DNA from: Pectobacterium aroidearum
GTDB taxonomy: Bacteria > Pseudomonadota > Gammaproteobacteria > Enterobacterales > Enterobacteriaceae
Direction: 5' to 3'
DNA: 64,000 nucleotides
Assembly (NCBI RefSeq): GCF_015689195.1
Contig: NZ_CP065044.1
Span: 4,278,001 to 4,342,000 of the forward strand
The notes beneath the pieces were generated by a model that ran no database searches, was not told where the DNA came from, and saw nothing but the letters and a program-made list of their open reading frames with translations. A program made the position numbers and the translations under genes. Below, piece by piece: positions 49,180-59,102 of this stretch (position 1 is its first letter; every line of letters starts with the position of its first letter).

Positions 49180-50316
49180 TCAGAATACCCGGACACCCTG
49201 ACGCCACACGCGTATCAGTTTCATTTGCGGCGCGTGCCGCTTGACGAGCAGCAGGTCAGCTCGCCGTCCTTCTTCAATGCAGCCGCGATCGTCAAATTGC
49301 AGCGCCTGAGCGGGATTGTTGCTGACCAGCGCGATGGCGCGCGGCAAGTCGTAATCATTGCGTTCATCCTCTGCAATCATGAACGCCGCCTCCAGCAGGC
49401 TGGCCGGATAGTAGTCCGAAGACAAGATGTGAAGTACGCCCAGCGTCGCCAGATGATGTGCTGACACATTGCCCGAGTGCGAGCCGCCGCAGATGACATT
49501 CGGTGCCCCCATCAATACATTCATTCCGACGCCATGTGCCTGCTGCGCTGCGATCGCGGTAGTGGGAAATTCGGCAATGCTCACAAGATGCTGGTGGGCT
49601 TCGCTGATATGTTCCGGCGTCGCATCATCATGGCTGGCTAGCGTGATGCCTCTATCGTGACAGAGGCGGACAATCGCCTCGCGATTAGGCTGCGACCAGC
49701 GGCGTGAACCGGCCAGTTGCTCTTCCTCAAACGCGGCCATTTGCTCGTCATTCAGGTGATATTTGCCTTTGTAATACTGATGATATTTCTCCTGAGAGGA
49801 AAATTGCCGCTGCCCCGGAGAGTGATCCATTAATGACGCGAGCGCGACCAGTGGAATATCCGCCAACTGCTCAAAGAGGGGAAACGTATCTTGATGTGGC
49901 AGCTCACAGCGCAGGTGCAAATGATGATCCGCCCGATTGGCGCCGTGCTGCTGGCTGTACAGTACGGCATCCGTCATGCGTCGCAGATTCTCAAGCCGAT
50001 GCCCCCCATCGCGCACATCTCCTACCGCGACAGCATCCAGAACGGTGGTGATTCCGCAGGAGATAATCAACGCATCGTGATTGCGCATCGCCGCTTCAGA
50101 AGGCCAATTAACGCCGGGGCGCGGGGTGAAGCACTTATCGAGATTATCCGTATGAAGTTCGACAAGCCCCGGCAGGAGCCAGGCCTGTTCACCATCCAGC
50201 GCACCGGGATGACGGCTGGGTCGATCGCTGATGTGGTGAATCACACCGTTGCGCACTTCCAGTGAGCCATGAATGATTTCCTGTGCGAGTACCATATTGA
50301 CGTTATTAATGATCAT
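49180..50316 (-). CDS. phnM: Alkylphosphonate ribose triphosphate pyrophosphatase PhnM
   Basis: A 378-residue amidohydrolase-superfamily enzyme that removes pyrophosphate from ribose-1-alkylphosphonate triphosphate. Metal-ligand motifs: [34 protein letters not shown] and the C-terminal RADLLLVK. It overlaps phnL by 11 bases. Confidence 0.95.
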   Translation of the reverse strand: MIINNVNMVLAQEIIHGSLEVRNGVIHHISDRPSRHPGALDGEQAWLLPGLVELHTDNLDKCFTPRPGVNWPSEAAMRNHDALIISCGITTVLDAVAVGDVRDGGHRLENLRRMTDAVLYSQQHGANRADHHLHLRCELPHQDTFPLFEQLADIPLVALASLMDHSPGQRQFSSQEKYHQYYKGKYHLNDEQMAAFEEEQLAGSRRWSQPNREAIVRLCHDRGITLASHDDATPEHISEAHQHLVSIAEFPTTAIAAQQAHGVGMNVLMGAPNVICGGSHSGNVSAHHLATLGVLHILSSDYYPASLLEAAFMIAEDERNDYDLPRAIALVSNNPAQALQFDDRGCIEEGRRADLLLVKRHAPQMKLIRVWRQGVRVF

Positions 50317-51040
50317 TTGCGGTCTCCTGAGCGTTGGAAATTACCGGCATCGTGTGCAGCGACATCGTATACAGGCGATCGGCAACCTCCTGACGCACTT
50401 CGTCATCGTGAAAGATACCGACGATGGCACACCCTTTGTCTTTCGCATTGTTGATGAGCTGTGTGACAGCCAGTCGGTTTTTGGCATCCAGCGACGCCGT
50501 CGGTTCGTCTAACAGCAGAATCGGGTAATCGCCAATAAACCCACGGGCAATATTGATGCGCTGTTGCTCACCGCCGGAAAACGTGGCGGGCGCGAGTGAC
50601 CACAGCCGCTCGGGGACGTTCAGATGCGTCAGCAATTCACCGGCAAGAATCTCGCTTTCCTGACGAGACATACCGCGTTCCAGTAACGGCTGGATGACCA
50701 CGTTCAATGTACTAATACGCGGGATAACGCGCAGAAACTGGCTCACCCAGCCCACGGTTTCACGGCGGATTTCCAGCACATGGCGGGCATCCGCGTTGAC
50801 GATATCGACCCAGCGCTCACGATGGCGCACCCAGATATGGCCGCCATCGGGCTGATAGTTACCGTACAGAGAACGCAGCAAGGTGGATTTTCCACTCCCG
50901 GAATGCCCATGCAGCGCCACGCATTCGCCGCCTTTCACGGACAGGCTGACATCGTGGAACACCGGCAATCGTGCGCCCTGCTGGTTATATAACACGAACG
51001 TTTTATCAACGTTCTCGATGCGTAATTGCGTATCCATCAA
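50306..51040 (-). CDS. phnL: C-P lyase ABC protein PhnL
   Basis: A 244-residue ABC ATPase without membrane part; Walker [10 protein letters not shown], signature [15 protein letters not shown], Walker [12 protein letters not shown]. With PhnG, PhnH and PhnI it helps attach ribose triphosphate to phosphonate. It overlaps phnM. Confidence 0.94.
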   Translation of the reverse strand: MMDTQLRIENVDKTFVLYNQQGARLPVFHDVSLSVKGGECVALHGHSGSGKSTLLRSLYGNYQPDGGHIWVRHRERWVDIVNADARHVLEIRRETVGWVSQFLRVIPRISTLNVVIQPLLERGMSRQESEILAGELLTHLNVPERLWSLAPATFSGGEQQRINIARGFIGDYPILLLDEPTASLDAKNRLAVTQLINNAKDKGCAIVGIFHDDEVRQEVADRLYTMSLHTMPVISNAQETANDH

Positions 51041-51058
51041 GCGTCCTTTTGTCTGGAT

Positions 51059-51847
51059 TTACAGAATGGAAGAAACGAGCAACTGGGTGTAAGGATGGCT
51101 CGGATCGTCGAGCACCCTATCCGTTAATCCCTGTTCGACGACCCGCCCTCGCTGCATCACCAGCAGGCGATGCGACAGCAGACGGGCAACGCCGAGATCG
51201 TGGGTCACGATGACGACGGAAAGCTGCATCTCCACGACCAGCGTCCTGAGCAGATCGAGCAATCGCGCCTGTACCGATACGTCTAACCCGCCGGTGGGTT
51301 CATCCATAAAGATCAGCCGCGGTGCCGTCACCAGATTGCGCGCGATCTGGAGGCGCTGCTGCATCCCGCCGGAAAACGTAGTCGGCAGATCGTCCAGCCG
51401 GTTTTCAGGTAACTCGACGTTTGCCATCCACTGCGCGGCCTTGCTGCGGATATCGCCGTAGTGCCGGTTGCCGATAGCCATGAGCCGTTCGCCGATGTTG
51501 CCGCCCGCAGACACGGTCGGGCGTAACCCGGCCAGCGGGTGCTGCCAGACAATTCCCCACTCGGTGCGCACCAGCGCGCGCCGCTGCCGTTCGCTGATGT
51601 CATAGATTGAGAGCACCTGCTGTTCGGCGTTACGATAGATCACCTCGCCGTCCTGCGGTGCCAGCCGTGCGGAGATCGCATTCAGCAGCGTCGTCTTCCC
51701 TGAACCCGATTCGCCGACAATCCCTAAAACCTCCCCCGGCCACAGCTGAAACGACACGTCACGGAAGCCTTTTTCCGGCGCATACAGGTGCGTGAGGTGT
51801 CGCACATCCAACAGCGGGGTATCGGATACATGATGTTCCGTCGTCAT
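51059..51847 (-). CDS. phnK: C-P lyase ABC protein PhnK
   Basis: A 262-residue ABC ATPase; Walker A GESGSGKTT, signature FSGGMQQRLQIARNL, Walker B IFMDEPTGGLD. In E. coli PhnK binds the PhnGHIJ core near PhnJ. The start MTTEHH overlaps the phnJ stop by 4 bases; an upstream start is unlikely. Confidence 0.94.
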   Translation of the reverse strand: MTTEHHVSDTPLLDVRHLTHLYAPEKGFRDVSFQLWPGEVLGIVGESGSGKTTLLNAISARLAPQDGEVIYRNAEQQVLSIYDISERQRRALVRTEWGIVWQHPLAGLRPTVSAGGNIGERLMAIGNRHYGDIRSKAAQWMANVELPENRLDDLPTTFSGGMQQRLQIARNLVTAPRLIFMDEPTGGLDVSVQARLLDLLRTLVVEMQLSVVIVTHDLGVARLLSHRLLVMQRGRVVEQGLTDRVLDDPSHPYTQLLVSSIL

Positions 51848-52752
51848 GACGTTTCTCCTCCCTGGCTCTGGCGCTGTTGACAATAGTCGGTGTCGGAACA
51901 GACGAACATGCGTGTACCGTCATCATCCATCACCACTTCATCCAGAAAGCTGTCGCGTGCGCCACACAGCTCACACGGCTTGTCCCACTGCTGTATCGTG
52001 AAAGGGTGATCGTCGAAATCGAGGCTTTCCACCACGGTATACGGCGGAACGGCATAGACCCGCTTTTCACGCCCTGCGCCAAAGAGTTGCAGCGCGGGCA
52101 TCATGTCCATCTTCGGGTTGTCGAATTTCGGGATGGGCGACGGATCCATGACATAGCGATGATTCACCTTCACCGGATAAGCGTAGGTCGTGGCGATGTG
52201 CCCGAAGCGGGCGATGTCTTCATAGAGCTTCACCTGCATCACACCATATTCTTCCAACGCATGCATTTTGCACGTCTCGGTTTCGCGCGGTTCAATAAAG
52301 CGCAGCGGCTCAGGAATCGGCACCTGAAAAACCAGAATCTGATCTTCCTTAAGCGGCGTTTCAGGAATGCGGTGCCGCGTTTGAATCAGCGTCGCGTCGC
52401 TGGTTTTTTCCGTAGTGGGTACGTTGGCCACCTTGCGGAAAAAGGTGCGGATCGATACCGCGTTGGTCGTATCGTCGGAGCCCTGATCGATCACTTTGAG
52501 CGTATCATCCGGCCCGATAATACTGGCGGTGATTTGAATGCCGCCGGTGCCCCAGCCGTAGGGCATCGGCATTTCCCGGCTGCCGAACGGCACCTGATGC
52601 CCAGGGATAGCGATCGCTTTCAGGATCGCGCGCCGTATCATGCCCTTCGTGCTTTCATCCAGATAAGCATAGTTATATTCCGTGTCGGAATCATCGTATG
52701 CCGTTTCTGGTCGGCTGCCTGTCTGGCGGGAGATCGTTGTCTGGCCCATCAC
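51844..52752 (-). CDS. phnJ: C-P lyase radical-SAM catalytic subunit PhnJ
   Basis: A 302-residue radical-SAM enzyme that breaks the C-P bond to release methane or another alkane. The C-terminal cysteines CELCG and CSDTDYC (Fe-S and radical Cys) are present, with the core PGHQVPFGSREMPMPYGWG. The N-terminus is about 20 residues longer than in E. coli. It overlaps phnI by 4 bases. Confidence 0.96.
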   Translation of the reverse strand: MMGQTTISRQTGSRPETAYDDSDTEYNYAYLDESTKGMIRRAILKAIAIPGHQVPFGSREMPMPYGWGTGGIQITASIIGPDDTLKVIDQGSDDTTNAVSIRTFFRKVANVPTTEKTSDATLIQTRHRIPETPLKEDQILVFQVPIPEPLRFIEPRETETCKMHALEEYGVMQVKLYEDIARFGHIATTYAYPVKVNHRYVMDPSPIPKFDNPKMDMMPALQLFGAGREKRVYAVPPYTVVESLDFDDHPFTIQQWDKPCELCGARDSFLDEVVMDDDGTRMFVCSDTDYCQQRQSQGGETS

Positions 52753-53852
52753 GCGTTACTCCTTGGCACAGACGCGAGGTATTCCTCACGTAGTCGTTTT
52801 AATAGCTCCAGCTCTGACTGGAAATCGACGTAATGCGGGAGCTTCAGATGCGAAACAAACCCCGCCGCTTCCACATTGTCAGCATGAGAAAGCACAAACT
52901 CCTCATCCTGAGCCGGGCCGCGAATTTTCTCTTGATAATCGGCGGCCTGAAGCGCGCGATCGGCTAATGCCACCGTGATCGCCTTACGTTCCGAACGGCC
53001 AAATGCCAGCCCGTAACCACGGGTAAAATGCGGCGCGTCGTTGCTGGGTTTAACAAAGCCGTTCACGGTTTCACATTCGGTCAGTAAGATTTCACCGATA
53101 TCAATGGCAAAACCCACCTCTTCGGCGACGATGCTGACAGTGATATATCCCGTACGGATCTCGCCGACAAAGGGGTGGTTGCGGCCATAGCCGCGCTGAG
53201 TGGAATACCCGAGCGAAAGAAGGAACCCCTCGTCGCCGCGAAACAACTGCTGGAGACGCGCCGCACGTGTACCGGGGTAACTCGGGGGGACCATCGTAAT
53301 GTCTGGCGGATCGCTGTCGTCGCGGATATCCCGTTCAGGGACAAAGTGTTGTTGAGCAAGAAACTGAAACGCGTGAGCAACGTGCTCATCGGCTTCTTCA
53401 TTCGCATCAGCAGCGTCAGGCCGCGGGGCGACCGGATCCTCGCCTGCGGCCAGCAGGGAGAAATCCAGCAAGCGATGGGTATAGTCATAGGTCGGGCCCA
53501 GTAGCTGCCCGCCCGGTAAATCTTTGAAAATGGCCGAAACACGGCGTTCAAGACGCATATCAGACGTATTAAGCGGCTGACTGATTCCCCAGCGTGGCAG
53601 CGTAGAACGGTAGGCTCGTAAGAGAAAGATACTCTCCACCAGATCGCCACTGGCCTGTTTGATAGCCAGCGCGGCGAGTTGGCGGTCGTAAATATTGCCT
53701 TCGGTCATGACGCGATCGACGGCTAAATTCAGCTGCTGTTCTATCTGTGAACAGTCTAATTCTGGAATATCCGTGCACCCGCGGCGGCGACAGGATTGTA
53801 GCTGGTGAGCGGCTTCAATGGCCTTTTCCCCACCTTTGACGGCAACGTACAT
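52749..53852 (-). CDS. phnI: C-P lyase subunit PhnI (purine phosphonate transferase)
   Basis: A 367-residue subunit, the nucleosidase/transferase that couples phosphonate with MgATP. Conserved blocks: MYVAVKGGEKAIEAAH, LGPTYDYTHRLLDF, GDEGFLLSLGYSTQRGYGRNHPF and ADNVEAAGFVSHLKLPHYVDF. The start at 53852 overlaps the phnH stop (TAATG). Confidence 0.96.
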   Translation of the reverse strand: MYVAVKGGEKAIEAAHQLQSCRRRGCTDIPELDCSQIEQQLNLAVDRVMTEGNIYDRQLAALAIKQASGDLVESIFLLRAYRSTLPRWGISQPLNTSDMRLERRVSAIFKDLPGGQLLGPTYDYTHRLLDFSLLAAGEDPVAPRPDAADANEEADEHVAHAFQFLAQQHFVPERDIRDDSDPPDITMVPPSYPGTRAARLQQLFRGDEGFLLSLGYSTQRGYGRNHPFVGEIRTGYITVSIVAEEVGFAIDIGEILLTECETVNGFVKPSNDAPHFTRGYGLAFGRSERKAITVALADRALQAADYQEKIRGPAQDEEFVLSHADNVEAAGFVSHLKLPHYVDFQSELELLKRLREEYLASVPRSNA

Positions 53853-54433
53853 TAGCATTCCTCCACGTGGGTACTTCTGGGGATCGCAAAGAGCTTTTTC
53901 CCAGAGGTAAAGAGAAAATCCAATCCTGTAGGGAAAGCATGAGGGCGGTTGCACAGGTAGTTCATGACACTACCGGGCAAGCGGGGAGAGATAATGCGAT
54001 GTGTCTTGATACCCGGCCCGGTCAGTTTTAAACAAGGCCCGTCATGCATTCCGTCCACCTCGACAATAACGGTGGTTGATTTTTCTGGTTCGGCTTCGCT
54101 GCCACAGGAGAGCGCCATCAGATCGTAAGAAAAAGGGTTGCCGCTCAGCAGCACAAGGTAGGCCTCTTCCAGCGTCGTGGCGATCGGCACGTTCGTATGC
54201 AGGCAAAGCGTACGCAGCAGCAGCGGGTTACCAATGCGGGGATCGATAAACAGCGGCGTAGTGTGGCTGGTCAGCGTAAGCAGCGTAGCCGCCGTGGCAG
54301 ACGATATCGATTCCAGACCGGAGACATTCGGCACCGTCACCAGAGAGCCCGGCTCGCTCATTGCCTTCACGATTTTGCGAAAGCAAAGCTGAGTGCCAAA
54401 TACAGGGTGGGCGAAGCCCGTCATCGTTGTCAT
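53852..54433 (-). CDS. phnH: C-P lyase subunit PhnH
   Basis: A 193-residue core subunit with the family pattern GFAHPVFGTQLCFRKIVKAMSEPG, DPRIGNPL and FTSGKKLFAIPRST. It is part of the PhnGHIJ complex. Confidence 0.95.
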   Translation of the reverse strand: MTTMTGFAHPVFGTQLCFRKIVKAMSEPGSLVTVPNVSGLESISSATAATLLTLTSHTTPLFIDPRIGNPLLLRTLCLHTNVPIATTLEEAYLVLLSGNPFSYDLMALSCGSEAEPEKSTTVIVEVDGMHDGPCLKLTGPGIKTHRIISPRLPGSVMNYLCNRPHAFPTGLDFLFTSGKKLFAIPRSTHVEEC

Positions 54434-54439
54434 GACAAA

Positions 54440-54883
54440 TCACTCCCCCCTGACCAAAGTAAAGAAATTTACCCGGCTGGCAGCCACTTCATGCTGTTGC
54501 TGCTCCCGATATGCACGCTGCTGGTCTGCTAATGGCGTGATGATGCGCTCCCAGATTTCATGGAAATAGGATCGGGTTTGCAGTAACGTATCGATCCAGG
54601 CGCAAAGCTCAGCATGCGGTTTATTTCTGCCCGCGATATAGCTGTAACCGCACGTTCCATCTTCCAACTGTACCGCCGCGCGGGTCACGGTCATATCGCC
54701 CACAATAAAGCGCGGGCCATCAACCTCCATTCTTCCCTGTAGCTGGATTAAACCAATCTGCGTCGGACGTAAGAGCTGGTAACCCGTAGGGAAATTCAAC
54801 GCTCCCCAGTGTTCTTCCAGCTCGACAGGATCGCTGTGAGCAAGAATGGACATCCAGCGCTGTCGCTGTGTTAACTCTGACAT
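54440..54883 (-). CDS. phnG: C-P lyase subunit PhnG
   Basis: A 147-residue core subunit (RQRWMSILAHSDPVELEEHW, LRPTQIGLIQLQGRMEV, TRAAVQLEDGTCGYSYIAGR). It abuts the dehydrogenase gene with no gap, so the biosynthetic genes and the C-P lyase genes are one transcript. Confidence 0.95.
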   Translation of the reverse strand: MSELTQRQRWMSILAHSDPVELEEHWGALNFPTGYQLLRPTQIGLIQLQGRMEVDGPRFIVGDMTVTRAAVQLEDGTCGYSYIAGRNKPHAELCAWIDTLLQTRSYFHEIWERIITPLADQQRAYREQQQHEVAASRVNFFTLVRGE

Positions 54884-55777
54884 CTACTCCCTCCCCGCTG
54901 GCAAGGTACGTGAGAGATAAGCAAAGCAGGCGGTTTGATCCTGAGGCACAGCCGAAAGATCCGCCGTGTTTTGATAGCACTGACGCGCCGTATCGAAGAA
55001 TTCGCTTTGGATCTCGGCGCGTTGGAAAAGCGTATGGGCCAGATCGAGATCTTTCAGGCGTATGGATAAAGGGACAGACACGGTTTCACGCGGATTCAGA
55101 TAGCGATCCAGCATAACTTCCATATAGGTCGAACGACCACGTCCCAGCGTTAATGCGTTTGCCAGCACATCGGGAGCGATGCCGTGGCCTTCCGCCACCA
55201 ACAGCGCTTCTGCCGCCACCAGCAGATGCACAGCCTCACAATAGTTATTAATCACCTTCATGGTTTGTGCACTGTGGTTGTTCGCCATTAGCACATAGCG
55301 ATCCGACAGGCTGGTCACGATATCGTTAACCGTGCGGGCAAAATCATCCACACACGGTCCCACCCAGGCGGCAAGCTTGCCCTGCCTCGCGCCTTCCGGC
55401 CCGCCAGACACCGGGCATTCCACATAATGCGCGCCGTGCTGATGAAAGAAAGACGCCATCCAGCGGCTCTCTTCTGGCCCTATCGTACTGATATTGAGAA
55501 ATAAAGGACGATAGCGGGTCAGTTTTTGTGTGACCTCCTTCGACTGAAAAACGTCACGTATCGCCTCCGCATCCTTCAGGCAGATCAGCACAACTTGTTT
55601 TTCCTGCGTGAACAACTGGTGCAGTTCAGGGACGGATTGAGCGCCCTCGGCGGCAACCTCGCTCGCTTTACTGTGAGTCCGGTTGAACACACTGAGCGAA
55701 AACTGACGCTGCAATAGTCTGAGCGAAATCGCTTTTCCTAATACACCAACACCAACTAAAGAAACAGAATGGGTCAT
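54884..55777 (-). CDS. Beta-hydroxyacid dehydrogenase family protein (NAD(P)-dependent)
   Basis: A 297-residue protein of the 6-phosphogluconate/3-hydroxyisobutyrate dehydrogenase superfamily. The Rossmann glycine loop VGVGVLGKAI (residues 8-17), substrate motif CPVSGGPEGARQGKLAAWVG and catalytic Lys in TMKVINNYC are present. Set between phosphonopyruvate decarboxylase and phnG, it may reduce phosphonoacetaldehyde or phosphonopyruvate; this is inference, as the usual phosphonoacetaldehyde reductase is an iron alcohol dehydrogenase. Start MTHSV at 55777; open frame to 55810. Confidence 0.8.
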   Translation of the reverse strand: MTHSVSLVGVGVLGKAISLRLLQRQFSLSVFNRTHSKASEVAAEGAQSVPELHQLFTQEKQVVLICLKDAEAIRDVFQSKEVTQKLTRYRPLFLNISTIGPEESRWMASFFHQHGAHYVECPVSGGPEGARQGKLAAWVGPCVDDFARTVNDIVTSLSDRYVLMANNHSAQTMKVINNYCEAVHLLVAAEALLVAEGHGIAPDVLANALTLGRGRSTYMEVMLDRYLNPRETVSVPLSIRLKDLDLAHTLFQRAEIQSEFFDTARQCYQNTADLSAVPQDQTACFAYLSRTLPAGRE

Positions 55778-55831
55778 ATCGGCATTCCTTGTCGCTAAGG
55801 GGATGGGCAATACTCCGGGTATTTCCGCTCA

Positions 55832-56986
55832 TCAAGAGGCCTGAGGAGGTGTATTAAGAAACTGCATAAATGCATCGCGGTTTTGAGCGGGGGACGTCGC
55901 AGGCCGCCCCAGATCGCTGCGATGGCCGACACGGCATTTCACCTCAATGAACTGGCTGCTGTGTGCCCGCAGCGCCTGTTGCAACGCCGCCTGCAAGGCG
56001 TCTTCTGTCTCGGCGTAATACGTGTCGCCATAGCCGCTGGCAGCGGCTATGGGTGCCAGCGGTAAGCGGGACGCTGCCGTGGGCTGTCCCCCCACGGAGT
56101 CATGGGCGCCGTTGTTGATGACAATGTGTATCAGGTTGTTTGCCTGGGCAGTGTTCGTCAGCCCGCCCATGTGCATCAGCAGCGCTCCGTCCCCATCCAG
56201 ACACACGACTTTCCGCTGCGGCTGCGCATCACATAGGCCCAGCGCGATCTGGCTGGCAAGGCCCATGCCGCCGACAGTGAGAAAATCTCGCTGATGCCCT
56301 TCGCTCCGCTGCTCACGTAGCTCATAGAGTTCGCGGGACAACATGCCCGTGGTACTCACGATAGGAAGATGAGAGGGCAGCACATTCAGGCAGGCGGCGA
56401 CGATAGCTTCTCGCTGCATCAGCACCGGTTCCACCGTGGAATTGGCGGGTGCGGTTGACGAGGAAAAAGTATTTTTTCTCACCACCAGCGCCACGGGACG
56501 ATGTTCATCATGCGCGCGTTGGAGCAGAGCCTGAATATCATCCCACCGAGGTGCACTATGGCTATCCAGAACGATATGCGGAATATCAAGGACATCGAGC
56601 TGAGCCAACGTGACTCGCCCCTGCATCACATGCTGTGGCTCATCGTGTTGTTGCTTGCCGCCGTCATCGACTTCGCCGCGCCAGCCAATAATGAGTAATA
56701 GCGGAATACCATAAACATCCGGCGTAGCCAGAGAACAGAGGGGGTTGATCGCATTGCCCAACCCCGAGTTTTGCATATAGGCCACGGGCAGCGTTCGCGT
56801 CGACAGATAATGGCCAATTGCCATCCCTATCGCACAACCTTCATTACTCGCGATACGGTGCGCAAGCCCACTATGATTACTTTCAACCGCCAGACAAAAT
56901 GCTTTTAATAATGAATCAGGGACGCCGCTGAAAAAATGCACGCCGCGTTGAGCAAGAAATTCGATGAGCTTATTAGGGTCAATCAC
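55832..56986 (-). CDS. Phosphonopyruvate decarboxylase (Ppd/AepY)
   Basis: A 384-residue thiamine-diphosphate enzyme that turns phosphonopyruvate into phosphonoacetaldehyde and makes phosphonate synthesis irreversible. Visible features: catalytic Glu in ASNEGCAIGMAIG (near residue 49), QNSGLGNAINPL and the TPP motif CLDGDGALLMHMGGL to INNGAHDSVGGQPT (residues 263-297). It lies after the PEP mutase gene with a 230-base gap and before the dehydrogenase. Confidence 0.9.
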   Translation of the reverse strand: MIDPNKLIEFLAQRGVHFFSGVPDSLLKAFCLAVESNHSGLAHRIASNEGCAIGMAIGHYLSTRTLPVAYMQNSGLGNAINPLCSLATPDVYGIPLLLIIGWRGEVDDGGKQQHDEPQHVMQGRVTLAQLDVLDIPHIVLDSHSAPRWDDIQALLQRAHDEHRPVALVVRKNTFSSSTAPANSTVEPVLMQREAIVAACLNVLPSHLPIVSTTGMLSRELYELREQRSEGHQRDFLTVGGMGLASQIALGLCDAQPQRKVVCLDGDGALLMHMGGLTNTAQANNLIHIVINNGAHDSVGGQPTAASRLPLAPIAAASGYGDTYYAETEDALQAALQQALRAHSSQFIEVKCRVGHRSDLGRPATSPAQNRDAFMQFLNTPPQAS

Positions 56987-57219
56987 AATAAACCTCCCCT
57001 GCGTATCCCACTGTATTTAACAGCGATGATGACGTTTTGATTTTTAACTATGTGATAAAAACAATAAGGGGTAATATAATTATTTAACCAAAAACAGCCA
57101 TTTACTTAAAAAGATAACTCAACTCATCAAATCGGCTTATTATAAAATAATAACAGCAAGCCTCTCTCGCCTAATAATCGCGTTATAAAATAATTATACT
57201 GACACCCCAAGATATTTCG

Positions 57220-58152
57220 CTACCGCGTACCGGGTATAAGATCCAGAATATCTTTTATCGACATGCATTTATCCTCAACTTCCAGTGTTCGGCCATGCTT
57301 GAGGATTTCCGGCAAAATTGACTTCATTGCAGGATAAGCCGCACGTAACATATGGTTTGCATAAATCACGATATTAAATCCGCCATCAATCAGCTGATCG
57401 AACGTAATATCGTTAAAACTGGTGGGCACGCAAACCAGAGGTAAATGTGGGTAATGCTCGCGGAATTGCCTGGCGAAAGCTAAAATTTCGGAAGGGTTCT
57501 TATGCCGACTGTGGATCATAATCCCGTCAGCACCCGCATCAGCATAACGCAGGGCACGGTTGATCGCATCTTCCATGCCGGCGTCCAGAATCAGGCTCTC
57601 AATACGGGCGATCAGCATGAACTCAGGCGTCAGTTGTGCTTTTTTGGCGGTCGTAATTTTTTCGCAAAAATCCTCTACGGAAGCCTGCGTTTGCTTTACA
57701 TCATTACCAAATAAAGAGTTCTTCTTCAGACCCGTTTTATCTTCGATAATCATGGCGGAAATACCCAGATTTTCGGCAGCCCGAATACGGTGAGCCAAAT
57801 GCTCCGCTTGCCCGCCAGTATCGCCGTCAAAAATTAATGGGCGAGTGGTAACATCAAATATTTCCGTAATCGCATGGAAACGGTGGCTGATATCGACCAA
57901 CTCCGTATCGGGTTTTCCCCGTAAAGTAGAATCGGTGAGTGAACTAGACCAAAATGCATCAAATTGATAATGAATATCGCCATCTTCATAAGCGGCTTGT
58001 TCAATTAATAAAGCAGAAAGCGGACTGTGAGCCTCCATCACACGAATGCCTTTTTGCTGCTGTAATAATTCACGGAGTGCACTGCGGCGTGAACCCGGCG
58101 TGCACCCTTTATAGGAATCCGTCGGGGTATGATTAGATAAAATAACAGACAT
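57220..58152 (-). CDS. Phosphoenolpyruvate phosphomutase (PepM/AepX)
   Basis: A 310-residue enzyme of the isocitrate lyase superfamily that rearranges PEP to phosphonopyruvate, forming the C-P bond. The diagnostic active-site motif EDKTGLKKNS (residues 137-146) is complete, which separates true PEP mutases from relatives; the metal site DGDTGG (109-114) and ARIESLI are also present. It is the first gene of the operon that ends with phnP. A long AT-rich region lies upstream. Confidence 0.93.
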   Translation of the reverse strand: MSVILSNHTPTDSYKGCTPGSRRSALRELLQQQKGIRVMEAHSPLSALLIEQAAYEDGDIHYQFDAFWSSSLTDSTLRGKPDTELVDISHRFHAITEIFDVTTRPLIFDGDTGGQAEHLAHRIRAAENLGISAMIIEDKTGLKKNSLFGNDVKQTQASVEDFCEKITTAKKAQLTPEFMLIARIESLILDAGMEDAINRALRYADAGADGIMIHSRHKNPSEILAFARQFREHYPHLPLVCVPTSFNDITFDQLIDGGFNIVIYANHMLRAAYPAMKSILPEILKHGRTLEVEDKCMSIKDILDLIPGTR

Positions 58153-58601
58153 GGTTATCTCCTATGTACCATAGAGTTGGGGGTATACTTTCCCTAGTAA
58201 ACCAAGCGCAAAAACAGCAAGACCACGCAACGTTATATTTATTTAAATTAAATATACCAACAGGGTGATTCTATTCTTTGGAAACAACACTTCAATAGGG
58301 GTAAAAATTTTTTGTTTATTTTTTAACTTCACCTACCATTATTGAAATGGAATCGATTTGAACGAAAATAAATTAATAAAGCAGGATATTAATTAGCACA
58401 CATGAGTTTATTCATATTAAAAAACTAAAAAAACAGTCATTTTTAGTTTTTTGCTTCAACACAGGGTTTTATGAATGAGGTAGAGAGCGGAAATACTATT
58501 CTTATGAGTATTCACCGTTTAGTATATTATTCGCGGGTAAATAATGAGCATGAAAAGGCTGGGGAATACTTATAAATTCTCATACTTTGATGACAATTTG
58601 A
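58153..58601. other. AT-rich upstream region of the phosphonate operon
   Basis: About 450 bases with no gene. A 13-bp perfect inverted repeat (AAAAAACTAAAAA/TTTTTAGTTTTTT, 58419-58452) is present. I looked for a PhoB box and did not see a convincing one by eye. Confidence 0.5.
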
Positions 58602-59102
58602 TTTCTGTTTCACGATAGCGGTAATGAAACGCTGTCGCCAGCGCAGTACCAGCGCGCACGCGAACTGATGTTCGGCGTACTGCATCGCCCCAATGTGGGG
58701 AGAACCGTGTGGACGCGTGCAGCAAGGGAATTGAGCACGCTGCTGCTGTTTAGCAACATTCCTGAAGATCAGGCACGCTGTGTGGATGTCGTCCTGCCCG
58801 AATTATGGAGCGACGAGGATGATGATAACCGCGACTATGCAGCAGGTTACTACGCGTATGCGTTCCGTAATGGCGCAGGCGTCACCCAGAATAGCTATCT
58901 GGCCAAAGTATGGATCGACCGGGCGCTGGAAATCAGCCCCGATAGCCAGTACAACCACGATCGTGCGAACGAAATCTATCAGCGGGGCGGTATGTTAGGC
59001 GGCGTTCGCGCGAAGATGGGTTTCAACCGCGATAAAGCGAAAATAGATGCGCGTGGACGTGCGATCACATTTGGTGATGACGCTCATCAGGAACACCAGT
59101 AA
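58602..59102 (+). pseudogene. 5'-truncated gene of unknown function
   Basis: A coding-like frame (HDSGNETLSPAQYQRAREL, then MFGVLHRPNVGR) is open from 58602 but has no start codon before 58668, and the protein-like sequence runs upstream of that ATG to a stop at 58599. This suggests loss of the 5' end. The rest (144 codons from the ATG) includes YYAYAFRNGAGVTQNSYLAK, similar in feel to Sel1/TPR-type repeats. I do not recognise the family. Confidence 0.55.

Noticed and set aside
51877..52833. Open frame of 318 codons on the plus strand
   Set aside because: It is antisense to phnJ, whose protein match is unambiguous.
58153..58668. PhoB box in front of the PEP mutase operon
   Set aside because: No good pair of CTGTCAT-type 7-mers with 11-bp period was seen by eye; a matrix scan would be needed.
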